Source of the DNA: an uncultured Methylobacillus sp.
GTDB taxonomy: Bacteria; Pseudomonadota; Gammaproteobacteria; Burkholderiales; Methylophilaceae
Assembly (NCBI GenBank): GCA_946478965.1
Contig: CAMLDQ010000019.1
Location: 1 to 32,579 of the forward strand
Length of the DNA stretch: 32,579 nt
Direction of reading: 5' to 3'
In this document: piece by piece, positions 26,881-32,579 of the stretch
How positions within the stretch are numbered: position 1 is the first letter of the stretch
Layout of the letters: every line of letters starts with the position of its first letter
Translations under genes and position numbers: made by a program
Notes under the pieces: model-generated
Seen by the model: only the letters and a program-made list of their open reading frames with translations
Database searches by the model: none
What the model was told of the DNA's origin: nothing

Positions 26881-27270
26881 TTATTCCGCCGCAACCGCCT
26901 CGACGGACGTGTCCGGGCGGTCGACAAGCTCGACCAGTGCCATGGGTGCATTGTCACCCACACGGAAGCCGCACTTCAGGATACGCAAGTAACCGCCGTT
27001 ACGCGCCTGGTAGCGCGGACCCAACTCGTCGAACAGCTTAACGACGATGTCGCGATCACGCAGACGGTCGAAAGCAAGGCGACGGTTCGCTACAGTCGCT
27101 TTTTTGCTCAGCGTGATCAAAGGCTCTGCAACCTTGCGCAGTTCCTTTGCCTTGGGCAGCGTGGTTTTGATGATTTCATGACGCAACAGGGAGTTAGCCA
27201 TGTTGCGCAGCATCGCTTGGCGATGGCTGCTGGTACGATTCAGTTTACGATTGCTTACGCGATGACGCAT
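26881..27270 (-). CDS. rplQ: 50S ribosomal protein L17
   Basis: 129 aa beginning [21 protein letters not shown], with [18 protein letters not shown], typical of L17. The short C-terminal tail after LVDRPDTS is Ala/Val-rich. Last gene of the alpha operon, 10 bases after rpoA. GAGGG precedes the ATG. Confidence 0.98.
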   Translation of the reverse strand: MRHRVSNRKLNRTSSHRQAMLRNMANSLLRHEIIKTTLPKAKELRKVAEPLITLSKKATVANRRLAFDRLRDRDIVVKLFDELGPRYQARNGGYLRILKCGFRVGDNAPMALVELVDRPDTSVEAVAAE

Positions 27271-27280
27271 GGCATTACCC

Positions 27281-28267
27281 TCACAATTTTTCCAGGCCTA
27301 CCGGGGGCCAATTTTCCAGTTTCATACCCAAGGTCAGGCCCTTGGATGCGAGAACATCCTTGATCTCGTTAAGCGACTTGCGGCCCAGGTTCGGCGCCTT
27401 CAACAGTTCGTTTTCAGTACGCTGGATCAGATCGCCGATGTAATAGATATTCTCGGCCTTGAGGCAATTCGCCGAGCGCACCGTCAACTCCAGATCGTCG
27501 ACCGGACGCAGCAGCGTAGGATCCACCTGCGGAGCATGCTTGACTTCGACTTCAGCAGGAGTACCTTCCAGATCTGCGAACACGGCAAGTTGTCCCATCA
27601 GGATACGGGCCGCATCGCGGATCGCCTGCTCAGGATCAATCACGCCATTGGTTTCGACATCCATGACCAGCTTATCCAAGTCGGTACGCTGCTCAACGCG
27701 TGCGCTTTCAACGTGGTAGCTTACCTTGGTGATCGGGCTGAACAGTGCATCGACCATGATGGCACCAATCACGTGATCTTCATCGGAGTTCTTCTGACGC
27801 GCCGGCACGGGTTGATAGCCACGTCCCATTTCGATCTTGGCTTGCAGGCTAAGCTTGCCGCCCTTGGTCAAGCGAGCGATCACATGCCCCGGATTGACGA
27901 TCTCAGCATCGTGACCGACTTCAAAATCGCCGGCGGTAACAATGCCTTCCTCGGACTTTTTCAGAGTCAGCGTTGTTTCGCTCTTGGAATGCAACTTCAG
28001 CGCAACACCCTTCAGGTTCAGAAGAATGTCGACAACGTCTTCCTGCACGCCATCCAGCGTCGAATATTCGTGTACCACGCCATCGATCTGCACTTCGGTG
28101 ATGGCATATCCGGGGATCGAAGACAGCAGAACGCGGCGCAGGGCGTTACCCAGCGTGTAGCCGAAACCACGCTCCATCGGTTCGAGCGTAACCCGTGCAC
28201 GGACGGGAGAGATCACCTCGACGTCGACGACGCGCGGCTTCAGATATTCTGTCGGACTGTTTTGCAT
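27281..28267 (-). CDS. rpoA: RNA polymerase alpha subunit
   Basis: 328 aa. The N-terminal dimerisation domain has [28 protein letters not shown]; the C-terminal domain has [29 protein letters not shown], with the Arg of VRSAN corresponding to the DNA-contacting R265 of E. coli, and [21 protein letters not shown] precedes the ATG. Between rpsD and rplQ, as is standard. Confidence 0.98.
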   Translation of the reverse strand: MQNSPTEYLKPRVVDVEVISPVRARVTLEPMERGFGYTLGNALRRVLLSSIPGYAITEVQIDGVVHEYSTLDGVQEDVVDILLNLKGVALKLHSKSETTLTLKKSEEGIVTAGDFEVGHDAEIVNPGHVIARLTKGGKLSLQAKIEMGRGYQPVPARQKNSDEDHVIGAIMVDALFSPITKVSYHVESARVEQRTDLDKLVMDVETNGVIDPEQAIRDAARILMGQLAVFADLEGTPAEVEVKHAPQVDPTLLRPVDDLELTVRSANCLKAENIYYIGDLIQRTENELLKAPNLGRKSLNEIKDVLASKGLTLGMKLENWPPVGLEKL

Positions 28268-28290
28268 GGTTATCCTTACGGTCCTCGCTA

Positions 28291-28920
28291 TTACTTGGAA
28301 TACAGTTCGACCACCAAGTGTTCGTTGATGGTGGACGGCAGTTCATCGCGTTGCGGCTTGGCCTTGAAAGTGCCCTTGAGCGCTTTCACGTCCATTTCCA
28401 GCCATTCCGGGAAACCGCGCTGCTCGGCGGCCTCGACTGCGGCCTTGATACGCAGTTGCTGCTTAGCGGCGTCGGAAACCTCGACCACATCGCCCGGCTT
28501 CACTTGGTAAGAGGGAATATTCACACGCTTGCCATTGACCTTGATGCTGTTGTGGCGAACGATCTGGCGTGCTTCGGTACGGGAACCGCCGAGGCCCATA
28601 CGATAAGCGACATTGTCCAGACGGCTTTCAAGCAATTGCAGCAGATTTTCGCCAGTAATGCCTTTCTTGCGGTCGGCTTCGGCATAATAACCGCGGAATT
28701 GACCTTCCAGAATGCCGTAAATACGACGAATCTTCTGCTTTTCACGCAGCTGAACACCGTAGTCGGACAGACGGGAAGTACGCTTCTGACCGTGTTGGCC
28801 CGGAGCGAAGTTACGCTTTTCGATAGCACACTTGTCGGTGAAGCACTTCTCTGCCTTGAGGAAGAGCTTTTCGCCTTCGCGGCGGCACTGACGGCACTTG
28901 GGATCAAGGTTTCTAGCCAA
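28291..28920 (-). CDS. rpsD: 30S ribosomal protein S4, zinc-binding type, TTG start
   Basis: 209 aa. A 16S-binding assembly protein and, in E. coli, the translational repressor of the alpha operon. The N-terminus carries four cysteines at 9, 12, 26 and 31 (CxxC-x13-CxxxxC), a zinc-binding site that many S4 proteins have lost. The S4 RNA-binding domain contains [24 protein letters not shown]. The start codon is TTG at 28918-28920, 6 bases after AAAAGGAG; no ATG fits the conserved MARNLDPK start. Confidence 0.97.
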   Translation of the reverse strand: MARNLDPKCRQCRREGEKLFLKAEKCFTDKCAIEKRNFAPGQHGQKRTSRLSDYGVQLREKQKIRRIYGILEGQFRGYYAEADRKKGITGENLLQLLESRLDNVAYRMGLGGSRTEARQIVRHNSIKVNGKRVNIPSYQVKPGDVVEVSDAAKQQLRIKAAVEAAEQRGFPEWLEMDVKALKGTFKAKPQRDELPSTINEHLVVELYSK

Positions 28921-28932
28921 GGTATTCTCCTT

Positions 28933-29322
28933 TTAGATCCGGCGCTTCTTGGGCGGACGGCAACCGTTATGCGGAACCGGGGTCACGTCGGTGATGCTGG
29001 TGATCTTGAAACCCACAGCATTCAGAGCGCGAACGGAAGATTCGCGGCCCGGACCCGGACCCTTGATGCGCACTTCCAGGTTCTTGACGCCGTACTCTTG
29101 TGCAGCCTTGCCTGCAGCCTCGGCAGCCACCTGAGCTGCAAACGGGGTGCTCTTGCGGGAGCCCTTGAAGCCGGCACCACCGGAAGTTGCCCAGGACAAT
29201 GCGTTGCCCTGACGGTCGGTGATGGTAATGATGGTGTTGTTGAAGGACGCATGCACGTGGGCGATGCCCTCGGCTACGTTCTTCTTGACCTTCTTGCGTA
29301 CGCGTACGTTAGCTTTAGCCAT
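28933..29322 (-). CDS. rpsK: 30S ribosomal protein S11
   Basis: 129 aa with [42 protein letters not shown] and the C-terminal [15 protein letters not shown], the platform protein S11. AAGGAA lies upstream of the ATG. Between rpsM and rpsD in the alpha operon. Confidence 0.98.
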   Translation of the reverse strand: MAKANVRVRKKVKKNVAEGIAHVHASFNNTIITITDRQGNALSWATSGGAGFKGSRKSTPFAAQVAAEAAGKAAQEYGVKNLEVRIKGPGPGRESSVRALNAVGFKITSITDVTPVPHNGCRPPKKRRI

Positions 29323-29335
29323 GTCGCATTATTCC

Positions 29336-29698
29336 TTACTTGGATGCCTTGATCGGCTTGACCGGACCCTTACGAGTCCGCGCATTGGTTTTGGTGCGCT
29401 GACCGCGGACCGGCAGACCACGGCGATGACGTACACCACGGTAGCAGCCGAGATCCATCAGACGCTTGATGTTCATGGAAATCTCGCGACGCAGGTCGCC
29501 TTCCACTTTCAACTTAGCGACTTGATCCCGCAGCTTTTCCACTTCAGCGTCGTTCAAATCCTTGATCTTGGTAGTTGCAGAAACGCCTGCAGCCACACAG
29601 ATTTGTTTTGCCGTGTTACGACCAATGCCATAAATCGCGGTGAGCGCGATTTCGGCATGCTTGTGATTCGGGATGTTTACCCCTGCTATCCGGGCCAT
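29336..29698 (-). CDS. rpsM: 30S ribosomal protein S13
   Basis: 120 aa starting [20 protein letters not shown], with [12 protein letters not shown] and [22 protein letters not shown], as in S13. GGAG sits before the ATG. The 83 bases between it and rpmJ contain a weak hairpin that could attenuate transcription. Confidence 0.98.
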   Translation of the reverse strand: MARIAGVNIPNHKHAEIALTAIYGIGRNTAKQICVAAGVSATTKIKDLNDAEVEKLRDQVAKLKVEGDLRREISMNIKRLMDLGCYRGVRHRRGLPVRGQRTKTNARTRKGPVKPIKASK

Positions 29699-29724
29699 GC
29701 ACTTACTCCAATAATGGCAAATTC

Positions 29725-29759
29725 AAAAAAGCCAGCGATTTTAGCAGCTTACCGTTGGC
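29725..29759 (-). terminator. Weak attenuator-like hairpin between rpmJ and rpsM
   Basis: On the minus strand GCCAACG pairs with CGCTGGC (one A-C mismatch) around a 15-base loop and is followed by TTTTTT, 25 bases before rpsM. It may give partial termination or mark the alpha operon leader. Confidence 0.35.
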
Positions 29760-29781
29760 TATGCAATCTATAGCTACTCAA

Positions 29782-29895
29782 TTAACCCTGACGCTGTTTA
29801 TGGCGCGGGTCGGTACAAATGATACGCACCACACCGCGGCGACGGATCACCTTGCAGTTACGGCACAACGTCTTTACCGATGCTCGAACTCTCAT
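29782..29895 (-). CDS. rpmJ: 50S ribosomal protein L36, zinc-binding type
   Basis: A 37-codon gene not found by longer ORF cut-offs. It starts [20 protein letters not shown] and ends RHKQRQG. The zinc ribbon C11, C14, C27 and H32 is complete. GAGAGGT lies before the ATG. It sits between infA and rpsM, as in other proteobacteria. Confidence 0.97.
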   Translation of the reverse strand: MRVRASVKTLCRNCKVIRRRGVVRIICTDPRHKQRQG

Positions 29896-29918
29896 TTCTT
29901 ACCTCTCGCTTCTATACT

Positions 29919-30137
29919 CTATTTGGCGCGGAACGTAATTCGCGCACGGGTTAAATCATAAGGCGTCAACTCAACCGTCACCTTGTCGCCAGGCAGGATG
30001 CGAATGTAGTGCTTGCGCATCTTGCCGGAGATGTGCCCCAGCACGACGTGACCATTTTCCAGTTTGACGCGGAACGTTGCGTTGGGCAGGTTCTCCAGCA
30101 CTTCGCCCTGCATTTCAATCGTATCTTCTTTGGCCAT
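29919..30137 (-). CDS. infA: Translation initiation factor IF-1
   Basis: 72-aa OB-fold protein starting [20 protein letters not shown], with [20 protein letters not shown], typical of IF-1; it binds the 30S A site. GGGGAG precedes the ATG. The position between secY and rpmJ is typical of betaproteobacteria, unlike E. coli, where infA is elsewhere. Confidence 0.98.
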   Translation of the reverse strand: MAKEDTIEMQGEVLENLPNATFRVKLENGHVVLGHISGKMRKHYIRILPGDKVTVELTPYDLTRARITFRAK

Positions 30138-30152
30138 AACTCCCCGCCGACA

Positions 30153-31478
30153 CTATCGCGGTACTACCGCACCACCCTTGAAATTGGCCTTCTTCAGCAG
30201 ACTCTCGTACTGATGCGACATCATGTACGACTGCACTTGGGCCATGAAATCCATGGTCACAACCACGATAATCAGCAGCGAGGTTCCGCCAAAATAGAAC
30301 GGAACATTCCACTTCACAATCAGCAATTCAGGCAACAGACACACCGCGGTGATGTACGCCGCGCCCACCAGCGTCAATCGCGCCATGATGTGGTCAATGT
30401 ATCGCGCGGTCTGCTCGCCAGGACGAATCCCCGGAACGAACGCGCCACTTTTCTTCAAGTTATCTGCCGTTTCCTTCGGGTTAAACACCAACGCCGTGTA
30501 GAAAAAACAGAAGAACACAATCGCCGAAGAGTAGAGCAGCACGTATAACGGCTGCCCCGGAGTCAGGGTAGACCCTATGTCCTTCAGCCAGGTCATATGC
30601 TCATTGGTACCGAACCATCCTGCCAGCGTTGCCGGGAACAGGATAATACTGGAGGCAAAAATCGGTGGGATCACGCCCGCCATGTTCAATTTCAACGGCA
30701 AATGCGTGGACTGACCACCAAATACCTTGCGCCCCACCTGACGTTTCGCATAGTTCACGGTGATCTTGCGTTGTCCGCGCTCAACGAACACGACGAACCC
30801 AGTCACCAATATAGCAACCGCAAACAGCACCAGCACCAGCGGGATGGAAAAAGCGCCTGTACGCGCCAGCTCCAGTGTTCCGCCAATAGCCCGCGGCAGC
30901 CCGGCCACGATGCCCGAGAAGATGATGATCGAGATGCCATTCCCGATACCACGCTCGGTAATCTGCTCGCCCAGCCACATCAGGAACATGGTACCGCTCA
31001 TCAGGGTAACCACCGTCGTCAGCCGGAACATCATCCCCGGATCCAGCACGAGGCCGGCCTGACGTTCCAAGGCCATGGATATGCCCAAGGCCTGGAACAT
31101 CGCCAGGAACAACGTTCCGTAGCGGGTATATTTGGTAATCTTACGCCGTCCCGCCTCGCCTTCCTTCTTCAGTTGCTCCAACTGCGGCGAAACCACCGTC
31201 AACAACTGCATGATGATGGATGCCGAGATGTAAGGCATGATTCCCAGAGCAAAGACGGTAAAGCGTGACAGCGCGCCGCCGGAGAACATGTTGAACATGC
31301 CCAGGATCCCGCCACTCTGGGATTCGAACAGCTTCGCCAGAACTTCCGGATCAATGCCCGGCACCGGGATATGCGCACCCAGACGGTAAACCACTAACGC
31401 ACCAAGCACGAAGAGCAAACGACTCTTCAGCTCGCTCATCTTGCCTACCGCCCCCAGAAAGGAATTATCAGCCGCCAA
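30153..31478 (-). CDS. secY: Protein translocase subunit SecY, TTG start
   Basis: 441-aa core of the SecYEG channel, with ten predicted membrane helices. [20 protein letters not shown] marks helix 1; later come [15 protein letters not shown] and [22 protein letters not shown]. Homology puts the start about 20 residues before this, at a TTG (31476-31478), 8 bases after the rplO stop; the first ATG (31439, MSELKS) would shorten the usual N-terminus. Cotranscribed with the ribosomal genes. Confidence 0.97.
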   Translation of the reverse strand: MAADNSFLGAVGKMSELKSRLLFVLGALVVYRLGAHIPVPGIDPEVLAKLFESQSGGILGMFNMFSGGALSRFTVFALGIMPYISASIIMQLLTVVSPQLEQLKKEGEAGRRKITKYTRYGTLFLAMFQALGISMALERQAGLVLDPGMMFRLTTVVTLMSGTMFLMWLGEQITERGIGNGISIIIFSGIVAGLPRAIGGTLELARTGAFSIPLVLVLFAVAILVTGFVVFVERGQRKITVNYAKRQVGRKVFGGQSTHLPLKLNMAGVIPPIFASSIILFPATLAGWFGTNEHMTWLKDIGSTLTPGQPLYVLLYSSAIVFFCFFYTALVFNPKETADNLKKSGAFVPGIRPGEQTARYIDHIMARLTLVGAAYITAVCLLPELLIVKWNVPFYFGGTSLLIIVVVTMDFMAQVQSYMMSHQYESLLKKANFKGGAVVPR

Positions 31479-31485
31479 CGTTCAG

Positions 31486-31920
31486 TTACTCTGCAACTTT
31501 GCCACCGGCAGCTTCAATCGCTGCGCGTGCACCTTTGCTCAGCACCAGGCCCTGGACCGTAATGGCACGGGTCACGTCACCGCACAGGTAGACCTTGACG
31601 GAACGTGCAGTTGCCGGAATCACGTTCGCTTGCTTCAACGCCAGCAAATCGATCGTATCGGCAGCCACAGCCACCAATTCGCTGGTACGCACGCGGGCGG
31701 TATCATCCTTGGTCAAGGAATTGAAGCCGCGCTTCGGCAGGCGACGCTGAATCGGCATCTGACCGCCTTCGAAACCAACCTTGTGGAAGCCGCCGGCACG
31801 AGACTTCTGGCCTTTGTGACCACGACCCGCGGTCTTACCCAGACCGGAACCGATGCCGCGACCGACACGGCGTTTAGCGTGCTTGCTGCCATCTGCAGGC
31901 TTGAGGGTATTGAGCTTCAT
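31486..31920 (-). CDS. rplO: 50S ribosomal protein L15
   Basis: 144 aa starting [26 protein letters not shown], with [13 protein letters not shown] and [17 protein letters not shown], typical of L15. GGAGGG lies before the ATG, which directly follows the rpmD stop (TAAATG), so translation is coupled. Confidence 0.98.
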   Translation of the reverse strand: MKLNTLKPADGSKHAKRRVGRGIGSGLGKTAGRGHKGQKSRAGGFHKVGFEGGQMPIQRRLPKRGFNSLTKDDTARVRTSELVAVAADTIDLLALKQANVIPATARSVKVYLCGDVTRAITVQGLVLSKGARAAIEAAGGKVAE

Positions 31921-32118
31921 TTATCCCTCCACTTTCAGGAGATAACTAACCTTGTTAATCATGCCGCGCACGGCCGGGGTGTCCTGCACCTCAACGGTAT
32001 GGTTCAGACGACGCAGACCGAGACCGGCCACGCATGCGCGGTGGGATTCGATACGGCCGATTACGCTTTTGACCAGCGTCACCTTGACCGTAGCGGTACT
32101 CTTCTTTGCTTTTGCCAT
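31921..32118 (-). CDS. rpmD: 50S ribosomal protein L30
   Basis: 65 aa with [19 protein letters not shown] and [22 protein letters not shown], the L30 signature. It lies 3 bases after rpsE and abuts rplO. Confidence 0.97.
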   Translation of the reverse strand: MAKAKKSTATVKVTLVKSVIGRIESHRACVAGLGLRRLNHTVEVQDTPAVRGMINKVSYLLKVEG

Positions 32119-32121
32119 TTC

Positions 32122-32579
32122 TTAGCCCCTGACGTCTTCCACGGACTTACCGCGCTTGGCAGCGACTTCCGCAGGCGTATTCATGGATTTCAGACCGTTC
32201 AGCGTGGCACGGACCACGTTGTAGGGGTTGCTGGAGCCGATGCACTTTGCCAGCACATTGGTGATTCCCATTACCTCGAACACAGCACGCATCGCACCAC
32301 CCGCGATAATCCCGGTACCTTCGGATGCAGGCTGCATGAACACCTTGGCGGCACCATGAGTGCCAGTCACAGCGTGATGCAACGTGCCGTTGTTCAGGCT
32401 GATCTTCACCATGCCGCGGCGCGCTTCGTCCATGGCTTTTTGCACGGCGGCAGGTACTTCGCGCGCCTTACCCTTGCCCATGCCAACAGCACCATCACCA
32501 TCACCAACAACAGTCAGCGCAGCAAAACTCATGATACGGCCGCCCTTGACCACCTTGGTGACACGGTTCACACCGATCA
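32122..32579 (-). CDS. rpsE: 30S ribosomal protein S5, 5' part cut by window edge
   Basis: The visible 152 residues start inside the protein ([15 protein letters not shown]) and continue with [21 protein letters not shown] and [20 protein letters not shown], typical of S5. About 15-20 N-terminal residues lie beyond base 32579. First visible gene of the spc segment. Confidence 0.97.
   Translation of the reverse strand, partial: IGVNRVTKVVKGGRIMSFAALTVVGDGDGAVGMGKGKAREVPAAVQKAMDEARRGMVKISLNNGTLHHAVTGTHGAAKVFMQPASEGTGIIAGGAMRAVFEVMGITNVLAKCIGSSNPYNVVRATLNGLKSMNTPAEVAAKRGKSVEDVRG

Overview
This window is ordinary chromosomal backbone of a betaproteobacterium. The protein sequences, the spc/alpha ribosomal gene order (secY-infA-rpmJ-rpsM) and the MEQYHG-type HslV N-terminus all fit that class. 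A Calvin-cycle or central-carbon tkt-gap pair and a glycolate/glycerate salvage operon would suit an autotroph of the Nitrosomonadales or Gallionellaceae type, but that placement is inference. I see no phage, insertion sequence, CRISPR array, tRNA or rRNA.

Layout: 1-4.4 kb (minus strand) holds gap (3' part outside the window), tkt, an inositol-monophosphatase-family gene and a CNHC thioredoxin-fold gene. From 4.5 to 11.2 kb (plus strand) come rsmE, a 24-codon ORF plus katA, an unusual argA with an N-terminal XRE helix-turn-helix domain, hslV-hslU, a likely intergenic small RNA and hsp20. From 11.3 to 16.3 kb (minus strand) lies the operon glycerate kinase-glcD-glcE-glcF. From 16.4 to 19.2 kb (plus strand) lie argB, a pyrimidine 5'-nucleotidase, slmA and an unknown exported protein. 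From 19.2 to 20.7 kb (minus strand) lie radC and a membrane-anchored HExxHxxGxxD metalloprotease. From 20.8 to 23.0 kb (plus strand) lie coaBC-dut and rpmB-rpmG. From 23.0 to 25.7 kb (minus strand) lie an MscS channel and mgtE. A small glutaredoxin-like gene and a SAM-hydrolase gene follow, and 26.9 kb to the end is the spc/alpha operon from rplQ back to rpsE (5' part outside the window).

How the genes work together: katA, hslVU, hsp20 and the candidate small RNA form a stress-related block, with sigma-32-like promoters before hslV and hsp20. Glycolate oxidase (GlcDEF) with glycerate 2-kinase would return 2-phosphoglycolate carbon to 2-phosphoglycerate, next to tkt/gap chemistry. ArgA and ArgB catalyse the first two steps of arginine synthesis and flank the stress and glycolate genes.

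The most unusual items are the HTH-ArgA fusion, with a dyad overlapping its own promoter, and a candidate small RNA whose ATCTCCTCC anti-Shine-Dalgarno motif recurs just before the hsp20 terminator. Next come the well-placed small ORF ahead of katA, the structured gap leader, and the overlapping dut terminator and rpmB promoter.
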